Assembly (NCBI GenBank): GCA_012932295.1
Contig: JAAONU010000013.1
Span: 45,274,627 to 45,338,626, forward strand
Direction of reading: 5' to 3'
DNA from: Cyclina sinensis
Taxonomy: Eukaryota > Mollusca > Bivalvia > Venerida > Veneridae
Length of the DNA stretch: 64,000 nucleotides
Within the stretch, counting starts at the first letter, position 1. Every line of letters begins with the position of its first letter. Shown in pieces: positions 35,900 through 47,329 of this stretch. Below the pieces are notes generated by a model that did no database searches, was not told the DNA's origin, and worked only from the letters and a program-made list of their open reading frames with translations. The position numbers and the translations under genes were made by a program.

Positions 35900-38380
35900 A
35901 TAAAGACTTTTAATGCATTTCTTAAAGTATTTTCAATCAAAACAACCTATAAATTCAACTGAAAATATATTTCTGCACAGGTAAACTGAGTCTATATTTG
36001 GTGTCAACTTGTCAATATCAACTCAATTTCAACAATCTATAAAACTTAACTGATGCACAGTCATGTTATTAGACAGATCCTTCCATCCTATGCCTCTAAA
36101 ATCCAAATAAGGTATCACTGTAAAAAATTAACAAAGTAAACACCACTAAAACATTTAATACTGAACCCCAAAATATCATTTTTACTGGTGTTTTTAATAT
36201 GAAATGACCATCTGAAGACACATGCAGCATATGCTTCAGTGACGGGCAGTGACGGGCAGTACAACTCTGTTGTTGACTTTCCAAACAGCCCACCAAACAT
36301 CTTATGTTATTGGATCGTGAAGCCTTGGATCTGGATCTGTTATTTATTCATTCAGAATAATGGATACTGAGGATATTCCTATAGGTTTTGAGGAAATTCA
36401 CTAGTTATATTATCTTATAAAATGTTAAAAGACCATGCAGATCTGCATGTTAAAAATATGGCTCATATACCTAATTTGACAGTCCAGCTGACTGGTTGAC
36501 AGATTACAGATAAGGTACCAGGAACAGTATTACATTGTTTTGTTTTTGTTTTTATTTTTTTACTACAAATGACTTAATGGTGTACCTGGCATATCACAAA
36601 GTCAACAAAATACATCTGGCTCCAGCCTTTAGGGTCAACAGCTTTGGCATTCCCTTACACATTTGCTAATCAGAAAGAAGTATTTTCGTGATGTTGTGCA
36701 ATGATCAAGGAAGACTTTCAGCACTGTGTGCTTCTCTATCTGTTTTGTCTGAGTGTCTGTTGGCTTCACTGCGAATATTACACAATTCTTTTAAATACTT
36801 CAAATGAATTAAATAAAATTTTCTCCTTCATGATAGAAGAATTCTCAGCAAAAATGTTACAAAAGGAATATCTGCTTAGTGAACTACTAACGAAATGTCA
36901 TAAATAATGTCTTTCGACTCTACCTATTTGAATTACATTTAACTTCATCCACATATTCCAGCTGCAGCTAGCGTATACACTACACTTAGGAAATTCGACT
37001 AATAGCGAAAACACATAACAAACACTTCAACGCATAAAATTTACATAAAACCATCATTTACTTGCTATTATCTTGAAAAAACAATCAAAGATAATAAAAA
37101 CTTATTATAACTGACCAGAAACTAAACTCTTCTGATGTCGCCAACACCTTTATGCATGCATGGAACTTCTTTACACGACTCAATAAATACAAAATGGGGT
37201 AAAGATGTAAGGGAGGTAACAACACTAGTCACGTATAAATTCTCCAACATACCAAGAACATTTAATACTTTGTACAGTAAGGTCGTAAGAGAAAACAATG
37301 TTTTTTTATCTACCTCAGAAGATCAAACCTATCCGTCCGAGGACGCTAAACGAAAGGACGATTTGGTATGGCCTTATGACGTGTTTCTGTATCTAAAACT
37401 GAGAAAGTAACTTAGTTTAGGTGTATCTTCACAACTATACCCAGAACTTTTACATAAATAAACAATTTCTTTTTTATTTTTCAACTGTGACGTTTACTGA
37501 GTTATTTGGGATCCCAGTTAAATACAGATTTTTCAAATGCATTCAAATAGTTAAAAATAGAAACTTATTTATCTTTAAGACATGAAAGCTAGGCACTGAC
37601 TGGCTAATTGTAGATGAGAAGATGACTTGAATCTGAGGGTCACTTTACTTTACTTTACTTCAAACATGATTTAAATTGTACCTCCAAACATCGCTATCAA
37701 AGTGTTGCCATAATATTAAAAATGAAAGTATATCAGCTGATTCGAGTTTTTCTACAGGATCCATCACAAAAAATATATATAAAAACCACTTAAGACTTTA
37801 GTTTATTTATTTATACAATAAATTTGAAACTTGATTGAGATTATTAGATTGAGTTTTTTGAACAATTTAATACCTAATTTCTATTTGCGTAAGAGACCGG
37901 AAGTAGTGTTACGAAAAGTTTTGCCAACAAGCGATGAAATTGCATCTGACAGAAATCAGAGATACGGTGGAAAAAATGTTTTCACTTTGAATGGAGTTAT
38001 TGATCGCTTTATTTAGAAATAAAGATTCAATTATCAGACAATGAGAGTTACATTGCATCTGTCATCTTGAATTCGCCAAAATCTGTTTGAAGTAAGGTGA
38101 CACTCAGATTCATTCTTGTAAACTTTCGTACTTTGTGTTGTTTCTGTTGTAGAACGGAACATTTACCTACGAATGCCTGTGGTGAGATTGGTGAAGACGC
38201 AATTTTGCGGAATGTGTCACGTGGTACAGCAAGCACCCCAACTTCAACTTTTTACTGCCAAAAGTCTATACTGACTATACTAGTCAGACGCGTGTCAGGA
38301 ACATTAAAATCATAAAAGATAATAACAAAGAAAACAAGTTTTTTTTCTTCTAAAGATCTTACTTAAACATTTATTTTAAA
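35900..38380. other. Intergenic DNA with one unexplained 91-codon frame
   Basis: A plus-strand frame with ATG at 37135 and stop at 37410 (MSPTPLCMHGTSLHD...FLYLKLRK) is the least random-looking sequence here, but it matches no family I recognise. It runs into a repeat word (gtaacttagtttag) that recurs at 60829. An (ACTTT)n run lies at 37648-37665. Confidence 0.4.
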
Positions 38381-38383
38381 TAC

Positions 38384-39280
38384 TTAAAATCTATAAAACG
38401 TCTTCAGTCCACTGATTAAAGCTGGCACAGTTAGGGTAGCCCTAATCTCGGTCGGTAATTTGTTCCAGAGTCGTATAGTCCTTAGAAAGAATGAGTTCAT
38501 GTGATGTTGTGTTTTTGATTGTGGGATGAGAAATGTTTTGTTTCTTGTGTTTGTAAGGTGACTGTGATCGACATCGACTTGTTTGTTTTTTATTTTGTGT
38601 ACCATGACCAGGCTGGTATGGTTTTGCCTTTGTTCTAATGTTGACCATTTTAGTTCCTTAATCATGTCCGTTACACTGCTTGTATAGTAGTAATCATTAT
38701 GAACGTACCTTGCAGCTGTCCTCTGGACCATTTCTATTCTGTGAGTGAGATATTTTTGCAATGGATGCCATATGGTTGAGCAGTATTCGACCTGTGGTCT
38801 TACATATGTTTTGTATGCAGCTTCTTTGAGTTGTTTGTTTTGTGTTTTGACATTTCGTCTGATGAACCTTAAGCTGCTTTCTTTGCTTTGTTTGTGATGT
38901 TGTTTATGTGTGATGACCATATTTTAAGGCTGTGTAAATCATTTTGTAAGGTTTGTGCAGATGCTTGTGAATTAATTGTTAAATAAACTATGGCGTCGTC
39001 CGCAAATAGATGCACCCGGCTCCTGACACTTCCTTGTAGGTCATTGATGTATAAGAGAAAGAAGCACGGACCTAAGACTGATCCCTGTGGGACACCAGAA
39101 AGCACAAGGAGCCAGTCAGAGACCTTGTTTTCCACTAATACTTGTGATCTGTTTTTGAGAAAGTTTTGTATCCATGAACAGATGTGTGGATGAACTCCCA
39201 TGTGTTTCAGCTTGTGTATGAGTTTGTGGTGGTCTACTTTGTCGAAAACTTTACAGAAGTCTTTCCTGTGCATTTTAACC
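38384..39280 (-). pseudogene. CR1/Jockey-like LINE RT, internally deleted
   Basis: The minus-strand frame at 39273-38869 carries FCKVFDKVDHHKLI, the SGVPQGSVLGPCFFLLYINDL motif and catalytic FADDAIVY. Immediately after LHSLKIW it jumps to SSHINNITNKAKKA. Compared with the family layout, the segment between the palm and the 'W-x-x-H-I' element is missing, so the copy is internally deleted. A frameshift near 38880 then leads into LRFIRRN, AAYKTYVRPQVEYCSTIWHP, IEMVQRTAARYV and the C-terminal tail at 38920-38384. The 5' end is truncated just upstream of the RT motif. It is the same family as the tail at 12232-12477. Confidence 0.87.
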
Positions 39281-39587
39281 TAAACGAGCAACGTTCTTTT
39301 GTCAGAAAACAAAGACTTCACCTACAATAACGAGGGACAGTATAAAAAGACTTTTTTTTAGTTCAACTATGCACGAGCTGCTTAAATTCGTTTCTACATT
39401 TGTAAAGATTAAATGGTTTGGGCTATTTTTAATTCATTGAATTACCATTCCTAATATGTGTTACTATAAAATCAATGGAAATTTAATGAACTGCAATTAC
39501 AAGAAAAAAGAAAAGAAAAAGAAAAAAACAGGTAAAAATGTCATACCGAATACAAAGTGACCTTTCTCAAAGTTTGAATAATCTATT

Positions 39588-39593
39588 TTTATT
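39588..39593 (-). terminator. Candidate poly(A) signal of the IRG gene
   Basis: AATAAA on the minus strand, about 190 bases after the IRG stop codon. AT-rich DNA makes chance occurrence possible. Confidence 0.4.
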
Positions 39594-39784
39594 TTAAACA
39601 ATGATTACTAATAGAAACTTAGAAAATACTTTCTACTGTGTAAACATTGTCCATAGAATTTGAAATTAAGTACATTATTATGAAATTTACAAGGCCTTTA
39701 GAAATTTCAAGGATACGTGTACACATTCTTAATCGAATCATTTTCATGTATACCCAAAACTAAAGCTCTTAACTAAAGTTAATT

Positions 39785-40993
39785 TCAAATGTCTTCAGTC
39801 TTCAGTGGAGTCAACTCTTTTTCCAATTTAGCAAGCCTTAGGCAAGTCAGACGAAATTCGTCCTCTGCCATTTGGTTGCATATCGTCTCCAAACATTCCT
39901 GCGAACGTTTATACCCTTGAGGGGTATAAAGAAATATATTCAACAAAGGAAGTTGAAACGTCCATCTATCAATGAAAGGGTTGTATTTCTTTCTGCTTTT
40001 CTTTGTAGCTTGAAGTAAAACATTGTCATCACTACCCAGGAGCGAAAATGTCTTCAGGTGTTTCTTAATAACATCCTTAGGAACAGACAATTCTTCAGAA
40101 AATTTGTCCAGTGACTTGTCATCGAGGCAAAACTTACTTAAGCAAAGATAATAATCAGTTCCCACTATCATAGAAAGACCATTTTTTAATCCTACGAGAA
40201 CAACACTCAGTGTTCCCAAGGCTCTCAAGAACTTGTTGGCAGTTTTACTCGATTCTTGTTTTGTTTCTATTTCCCTTTCAACATACCTTTGTAGGAAAAA
40301 ACGTATTGCTTTTCCTCTTATATTGAGCAAACTTTTAATAGTTTCATTCAATGTATGGAAGTCATACAGTCCAGGTTTTGGTGAGCTGACGAGGTAAATG
40401 CTGGATGCTATCTTTTTTAATCCTCCATCACATAATTTCTCGGCAATACTTTCTTTTATCCTCTTCATTATTTCAGTTTCACAAAATTGACCTGGGTAAT
40501 CTCTTTTTGAATTTTTCATGTCGATATCAATTTTTGTTCTAACAAAAAGGACATGTTTGCCTAATTTATCAATTTCATTTGCAAGCCAAATATCGTTTTC
40601 GAAGAAGCGTACAGCTGTCACAATTATAACAACATCAAAGCGAGAAAAATTCATGTCATCCAAATATTTTCTTCTTGTAAATTTCTGTGTTCCTATACCG
40701 GGCAAGTCCCAGAGAGCTACGTTTTTGTTGTTTGGATACGTGTATGCTTGACCCTCTGTAGTTGTTTCGTCGACTCCTACCTTGGCTGCACCTTTCTCGG
40801 ACGGCCTCAGTTTTCTCAGAGCATTTATCAGGCTAGATTTTCCAGCACCTGCGTTTCCTGTTACAGCAACGAGAACTTCTCTTTCCTTCCAATGATCAAG
40901 CGATTTTCTGACATAATCGAACAGTCCATGTGTTGTCCCTGACTTCTTCATTTCGGTCTTAAGATCTTTTTCACTAACGAATGAACTGAATTT
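39785..40993 (-). CDS. IRG-family (immunity-related, p47-type) GTPase, main coding exon
   Basis: A single open exon encodes at least 388 residues from the ATG at 40951. The GTPase domain shows G1 GNAGAGKSS, a TTTEGQAY switch-I region, G3 DLPGIG and G4 TKID, then a helical C-terminal region of about 200 residues, as in IRG proteins. In vertebrates these bind membranes and act in cell-autonomous immunity; the role in invertebrates is inferred. The P-loop has the canonical GKS, so nucleotide hydrolysis is expected. In gene sense, 14 further open codons precede the ATG, and they follow a strong acceptor (ttttttgtgacag, exon from 40993). The coding region may therefore start in an earlier exon outside what I can identify. 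There are no internal stops or frameshifts, which sets this apart from the surrounding pseudogenes. A candidate poly(A) signal lies at 39588-39593. Confidence 0.88.
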   Translation of the reverse strand, partial: KFSSFVSEKDLKTEMKKSGTTHGLFDYVRKSLDHWKEREVLVAVTGNAGAGKSSLINALRKLRPSEKGAAKVGVDETTTEGQAYTYPNNKNVALWDLPGIGTQKFTRRKYLDDMNFSRFDVVIIVTAVRFFENDIWLANEIDKLGKHVLFVRTKIDIDMKNSKRDYPGQFCETEIMKRIKESIAEKLCDGGLKKIASSIYLVSSPKPGLYDFHTLNETIKSLLNIRGKAIRFFLQRYVEREIETKQESSKTANKFLRALGTLSVVLVGLKNGLSMIVGTDYYLCLSKFCLDDKSLDKFSEELSVPKDVIKKHLKTFSLLGSDDNVLLQATKKSRKKYNPFIDRWTFQLPLLNIFLYTPQGYKRSQECLETICNQMAEDEFRLTCLRLAKLEKELTPLKTEDI

Positions 40994-40999
40994 CTGTCA

Positions 41000-41725
41000 C
41001 AAAAAAGATAATTAAAATATTATCAAGCAGTTGTATGGTTAAGCTAACACCCCATGTTTATTTATATTGCCTTCACTTCAGCTATTAGATGGAAGTGTTT
41101 TTAGACAAAAAAGACAAATGACCAGCGACACGGGAAAAAAGTCACCTTGAAATAATTTTCGGAAATTAATCGTTCTTCTTAGATTTGAAAAAAAGATAAT
41201 CCAGGATAAATGTCTGAAGTTTCAGTTTCCTGTATAAATCAGATACAAAAGACTTTCATGTTGATGAGAAACATGACGCGCAAAATTGATATTCCTACAA
41301 ATAACGTCACTTACTTTAATATGACGTCAACTTTTATCTAAGTTGCTGTTGGCAGTAAATAAATATTGTAGATTTTATATATTCGACTATAAGCAATTTG
41401 ATTGTAAAATTCTATACCATTTCAAATTATCCCACCTTTTTACAAAACTATAGATGTTATTACTACTATTAAATATTGCGTTTTATTTAGATATGAATTC
41501 TACATAAGAAAGTACTGTCTCAAATCATCTGTTGCCATAGTAATGATCATCAAGAACTTGATACAAAATAGGTATTTCATGAAATATTCAGGCTACCTTT
41601 GTTTCACTTTAACTTTGCCTAGGAGTACGAGTAATTTGTCATTTTTCGTAGATTTCCAATTCAGTTTATTTCAATATCATACGAAATATTCGAGTATCCC
41701 TATTCCCGTGTCGTCAGTAAAAAAA
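41000..41725. other. Upstream/intronic region of the IRG gene
   Basis: No further exon is convincingly seen. Because the IRG exon begins with a splice acceptor, its first exon and promoter probably lie here or beyond the satellite arrays. Confidence 0.4.
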
Positions 41726-41727
41726 TA

Positions 41728-44545
41728 AGAGGGCCATGATGGCCCTAAATTGCTCACCTGAGTCCCATTGCTCATGTTACAAATATCGTTTTTATAGGTG
41801 CAAGGTTGAAAAAGTTTGCAATAAGTTTGAAGACTGTTGGTGTAATGGTACTCAATTTTTTTAGCAGAAATAGTTTTACTCTACATCCCTGTGACTCTGA
41901 CCTTTGACCTAAAGACCCCAAAACAATTGGGTTCTTCTAATATAATTACACTATAAAGTTTGAAGGTTTTGGGTAATGATACTCCAGTTACTGAGAAGAA
42001 ATAGTTTTCTCTCTACATGTCCCTGTGACCTTGACTTTTGACCTACTCACCCCAAAAATGATTAGGTTCTTTAACTGAGTAAAGAAAATCATCCTATGAA
42101 GTTTGAAGGCTCTGGGTGTAATGGTACTATAGTTACTCTGCAGAAATAGTTTATCACTCTACAGGTCCCTGTGACCCTGACCTTTGACATACTAGCCCCA
42201 AAAACGATGTGGTTCTTCTATTTAGTAAAATAAATCATCCTATAAAGATTGGAGGCTCTGGATGAAATAGTAATCCTGTTATTGAGTGGAAACTGTTTTC
42301 ACCCTTTGAGCCCCTATGACCTTGACCTTTGACCTACTGACCTCAAATTCAATAGGTTTCTTTTACTCAGTAAGTGTAATTACCCTATGAAGATTAAAGG
42401 CCCTGGGTGAAATAGAACTCCAGTTATTGCGCTGAAACGGTTTTCACTCTTTGGGCCCTTATGACCTTGACCTTTGACCTACTAACCCCAAAATCAATAT
42501 GGCGCTTCTACTAAGTCAGAGCAATCATCCTGTTAATTTTAAAGGTTCTGGGTGAAATAAAACTCCAGTTATTGAGCGAAAACAGTTTACATTCTTTGGG
42601 TTCCTGTGTCCTTGGCCTTTGACCAACTCACTCCAAAATCAAGGTGATTCTTCTACTCTGTAAGGGCAATCACCCTGTGACATTTGAAGGCTCTGGATGA
42701 AATAGAACCCCAGTTATTGAGTGGAAACGGTTTACACACTTTGGGCCCCTGTGACCTTGACCTTTGACCTACTGACCCCAAAGTCAACATAATTTTTTAA
42801 CTTAGTAAGGGCAATCAACCTATGAAAGTTGAAGGCTCTTGGTGAAATAGAACTGCAGAAACGGTTTTCACTCTTCGGGCCCCTGTGACCTTGACCTTTG
42901 ACCTACTGACCCCAAAATGAATGCGATTCTTTTACTAAGTAAGGGCAATCATCCTGTTATTGCCAAAGGCTCTGCGTAAAATAGAACTCCAGTTATTGAG
43001 CGGAAACGGTTTACGCTCTTTAGGCCCCTGTGACCTTGACCTTTGACCTTTTGACCCCAAACTAATAGGGTTCTTCTTCTCAATAAGGGCAATCACCCTA
43101 TGAATGCTGAAGTTTCTGGGTAAAATAGAGCTACAGTTATTGTGCGGAAACGGTTTTCACTCTTCGGGTCCCTGTGACCTTGACCTTCGACTTACTGACC
43201 CCAAAATAAAAGCGCTTCTGTTACTAGGTAAGGGCAATCACCCTATGACGTTTGAAGGCTCTGGATATAATAGAACTCCAGTTATTGAGCAGAAACGGTT
43301 TACACTCTTTGGGCCCCTGTGATCTTGACCTTTGACCTACTGACCCAAAAACCAATACGGTTTTTTTACTCAATAAGCGCAATCACCCTATGAAAGCTGA
43401 AGTCTCTGGGTGAAAAAGAACTGCAGTTATTGTGCGGAAACGGTTTTCACTCTTCGGACCCCTGTGACCTCGACGTTTGACCTACTGATCCCAAAAGCAA
43501 TAGGGTTCTTTAGGTCAGTAAAGGCAATCACCCTATGAAGATTAAAGGCCCTGGGTGAAATAGAACTCCAGTTATTGTGCGGAAACGGTTTTCACTATTT
43601 GGGCCCTTATGACCTTGACCTTTGACCTACTGACCCCAAAATCAATGTGGTGCTTCTACTAAGTAAGGGCAATCATTCTATTAAGGTTAAAGGCTCTAGG
43701 TGAAATAAAACTCCAGTTATTGAGCGAAAACAGTTTACATTCTTTGGGGCTCCTGTGACCTTGGCCTTTGATCTACTCATCCCAAAATCAATGTGGTTCT
43801 TCTACCCTGTAAGGGCAATCACCCTATGACGTTTGAAGGCTCTGTATGAAATAGAACTCCAGTTATTGAGTGGAAACCGTTTACACTCTTTGGGCCCATG
43901 TGACCTTGACATTTTACCTACTGACCCTAAAATCAACCGGATTTTTCAAATTAGTAAGGGCAATCACTTTATGAAGGTTGAAGGCTCTGGGTGAAATAGA
44001 TCTGCAGTTATTGTGCAGAAACGGTTTTCACTCTTCGGGCCCCTTTGACCTTGACCTTTGACCTACTGACCCCAAAATCAATGTGGTTCTTCTACTCAGT
44101 AAGGCAATCATCCTCTGATGTTTGAAGGCTCTGGGTGAAATAAAACTTCAGTTATTGAGTGGTAACAAAATGTAACAGATGGCCCATGTGACCTTGACAT
44201 TTGACCTACTGACCCCAAAATCAACTGGATTTTTCAAATTAGTAAGGGCAATCACTTTATGAAGGTTGAAGGTCTGGGTGAAATAGAACTGCAGTTATTG
44301 TGCAGAAACGGTTTTCACTCTTCGGGCCCCTTTGACCTTGACCTTTGACCTACTGACCCCAAAATCAATGTGGTTCTTCTACTCAGTAAGGCAATCATCC
44401 TCTGAAGTTTGAGGGCTCTGGATGAAATAAAACTTCATTTATTGAGTGGTAACAAAATGTAACAGATGGACAGACAGACAGAAGGACAGACAGACAGACA
44501 GACAAACAAGGCATAAACAATATGTCTCCCCCAGAGAGGGGGGAA
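41728..44545. repeat. Satellite array A, about 144-bp period, 18 copies
   Basis: Every unit contains a 'tgtgaccttgacctttgacctactgacccc' type core. It recurs near 41890, 42030, 42170, 42317, 42460, 42605, 42748, 42883, 43028, 43172, 43316, 43461, 43606, 43751, 43898, 44042, 44187 and 44330. The rest of the unit includes 'aagggcaatca.cctatgaag', 'ggctctgggtgaaatagaactccagttattgag' and 'ggaaacggtttacactctttgggcc'. The array is preceded by 'gagggccatgatggccct' and 'gctcacctgag' (41752-41762). It ends in a (GACA)n run (44460-44505) and 'ctcccccagagagggggg'. Two neighbouring units near the end (about 43880-44180 and 44180-44400) are more alike to each other than to the rest, suggesting recent local amplification. 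Confidence 0.93.
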
Positions 44546-44559
44546 GACATAAATATCTA

Positions 44560-45720
44560 AGCTGTATGCCTTTTAGTTTCTGATGTTAAGACTTTTTAAA
44601 CTTTTCCTATATAACTCTTTGTAAAACATGTGAGCCCTGGAGCGGGACCATTTTTGACCCAGGAGCAATGATTGAACAAACTTGGTTACGGTCAACTGGA
44701 CAATGCTGCACACCAAATATCTAAACTCTAGGCCTTGCGGTTTCTGACAAGAAGATTTTTTAAAGTTTTTCCTATATAAGTCTATGTAAAACACGTGAGC
44801 CCTGGAGCGGGACCATTTTTGACCCAGGAGCAATGATTGAACAAACTTGGTAACGGTCAACTGGACAATGCTGCACACCAAATATCTAAACTCTAGGCCT
44901 TGCGGTTTCTGACAAGAAGATTTTTTTAAAGTTTTTCCTATATAAGTCTATGTAAAACATGTGACCCCTGGGGCGGGGCCATTTGTGACCCAGGAGCCAT
45001 GATTTGAACAAACTTGGTAAAGGTCCACTGGACAATGCTGCACACCAAATATCTAAACTCTAGGCTATGCGGTTTCTGACAAGAAGATTTTTTAAAGTTT
45101 TTCCTATATAACTCTATGTTAAACATGTGACCCCTGGGGCGGGGCCATTTTTGACCCAGGAGCCATTATTTGAACAAACTTGGTAAAGGTCCAATGGACA
45201 ATGCTGCACACCAAATATCTAAACTCTAGGCTATGCGGTTTCTGACAAGAAGATTTTTTAAAGTTTTTCCTATATAAGTCTATGTAAATATATGACACCT
45301 GGGGCGGAGCCATTTGTGACCAAGGAGCCATGATTTGAACAAACTTGGTAAAGGTCCAATGGACAATGCTGCACACCAAATATCTAAACTCTAGGCTATG
45401 CGGTTTCTGACAAGAAGATTTTTTAAAGTTTTTCCTATATAACTCTATGTAAAACATGTGACCACTGGGGCGGGGCCATTTTTGATCCAGGGTCTATGAT
45501 TTGAACAAACTTTCTAGAGGTTCACTGGACAATGCTGCACACCAAATATCTAAACTCTAGGCCTTGCAGTTTCTGACAAGAAGATTTTTAAAGTTTTCCA
45601 TGTCTATGTTAAATCCAGAGACCCCTGGGGCGGGGCCAATTTTGACCATAGGGGAATAATTTGAACAATTTTTGTAGAGGCCTACTACATACCAAATATC
45701 TAAGCTCTAGGCCTTGTGGT
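44560..45720. repeat. Satellite array B, 165-167-bp period, about 6-7 copies
   Basis: The word 'caatgctgcacacc' recurs at about 44701, 44866, 45033, 45199, 45364 and 45529, giving a tight 165-167-bp period. Units share 'cctggggcggggccat', 'gaacaaacttggtaaaggtcc' and 'tgcggtttctgacaagaagattttttaaagttttt'. A diverged final unit runs to about 45720. The minus-strand open frames repeated here (for example at 45119-45457) are by-products of the period and not genes. The same satellite in opposite orientation lies at 62930-64000. Confidence 0.92.
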
Positions 45721-45950
45721 TTCAGAGAAAAAGATTTACAAAGTTTTTCCTTTCATTTGCCATAGCAACCAGAGTTCTTGATGGAATTGATTTCTTTGAA
45801 CAACAACATTCATACAAGGAACATCCCTGGCAAGTTTCATCACTTTTGGCCCAGTGGTTTAGGAGGAGATGTTGTTTAAAGAAAAATGTTGACGCACTAA
45901 CGCACTCACGCACTTCGTGCTCAGGTGAGTGCTCAGGTGAGTAAAAATGA
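45721..45950. repeat. Terminal segment with CTCAGGTGAG motifs
   Basis: Two copies of ctcaggtgag (45920-45929 and 45932-45941), preceded by a hairpin-forming cgcacttcgtgc. These are the inverse of the gctcacctgag that opens array A, so 41728-45945 may be one composite element. Confidence 0.5.
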
Positions 45951-46635
45951 ATGCAATTGTATGACTTCATAGAGTGTGTATACAATTGGAAGGGAATAAC
46001 CTAAAATGGAAATGAATCTAACTACAAACTCAAGTCATTCTACACTGGAAAACCATTTGCCGGGAACGCCGATGTTAGCTGTGAGCAGTAAATGTGACTG
46101 AAATTTTGATCGAAAAACTGTTAAAAAATTAAAACTAATATTATTTGCTCAAATCACGTTCAATATGAACAATTTTAAATTTCCACTATGTTTGTTTATA
46201 TAAATAAAGTGAAATGCGGGCTTAAACGTAAATAGTTGAACTTGCTTTAACAGACGGTAAAACGTGAACGGAATCACCAAGTTATTTTTGAATAGGTGGC
46301 GTGACAAAAACAACCAATCGTCGTTTCTCTTGGGTTGCTTTTCCGTAAATCACATAACAGGTACTTCAACCGTCCAATAATTCACTGCGAAATTTAGAGC
46401 GAATTCTTAATTTTCTATCTAGAACCACGTCGGTCAAGTTAGGAAACCACCCGTTTGCTTTTTTATTTTTTTTTAAAAAAGAGGAAATCTTTGTTACTGG
46501 GACTGATCATTGTATTTATTTCGATCACATTTATTGGCGTCCGCGCCGAAGCGCGACACCCTTTATGGAATGAGTTCAGATTTTGTGAAAGGGTAGTTGT
46601 TGTTGTTGTTATTGACTGTCATTCATGTCGCGATA

Positions 46636-47303
46636 TGGTTATGAATAGCGAACTGGAGAATTTTGCAGGAAATGAAATGAAATGCAAACATATTTAACAA
46701 TAAATTGCACTTTTTACAAATTTGTTTACAAAAGAATATTTTAGATAATAAATTAATCTTAGCCATTTCTTATTACGAACTGTTATATTGATATTATTAT
46801 CATATCTGTTTCCGTAGGTTCTTTCCGGTTAATTAATCGCTCATTTCGTTTTTTTTTGGTGTTTGGTTCCCGAGGTCAGCACTATGAAAGACTAGAAACA
46901 GTCTATATATTTTTTACGATTGGTCGAGACAGTCACGTGATTTCAATATCCCGCCATTTTTTTGGAGCTATATGGTTATGAATAACGAACTGGAGAATTT
47001 TGCAGGAAATGAAATGAATGCAAACATATTCAACAATAAATTGCACTTTTTACAAATTTATTTATAAAAAAATATTTTAGATAATATATAAACCTTAGTC
47101 ATTATATATTACGGACTGTTATTATGATATTATTATCATATTTGTTTCCGTAGGTTCTTACGGTTAATTAATCGCGCACTTCGTTTTTTGGTGTTTGGTT
47201 CCCGAGGTCAGCGCAATGAAAGACTAGAAACAGTCTTCATATATTTTACAATTGGTCGGGACAGTCTCGTGATTTCAATATCCCGTCATTGTTTGGAGCT
47301 GCA
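46636..47303. repeat. Tandem duplication of about 335 bp (two copies), promoter-like
   Basis: The units lie at about 46636-46970 and 46971-47303. Each runs from 'gttatgaata(g/a)cgaactggag' to 'tcccg(c/t)catt.tttggagct'. Near the right end of each is an ATTGGT (inverted CCAAT box). Copy 1 also has CACGTG and CCCGCCATTTTT, a YY1-like motif; in copy 2 these have changed to CTCGTG and CCCGTCATTG. The second copy ends about 40 bases before the peptidase-like frame. Confidence 0.8.
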
Positions 47304-47329
47304 GCAGCTTAGTGTCAAGATAGTAAGAG

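Noticed and set aside
37135..37410. 91-codon plus-strand frame
   Set aside because: No family is recognised and the 3' end runs into a dispersed repeat word. It is mentioned under the surrounding region but not called as a gene.
44560..45460. Series of similar minus-strand open frames (about 60-110 codons) with the word FYIELYRKNFKKSSCQKP
   Set aside because: They repeat with the 166-bp satellite period and arise because the period leaves frames open. No start context, splice site or domain is present.
41728..45950. Spaced repeats considered as a CRISPR-like array
   Set aside because: Units are 144-166 bp and homologous over their whole length, without unique spacers, in a eukaryotic context.
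46455..46697. 80-codon frame with a hydrophobic N-terminus
   Set aside because: It runs into the duplicated promoter-like block and its hydrophobic start derives from T-rich DNA. No homologous signal is seen.
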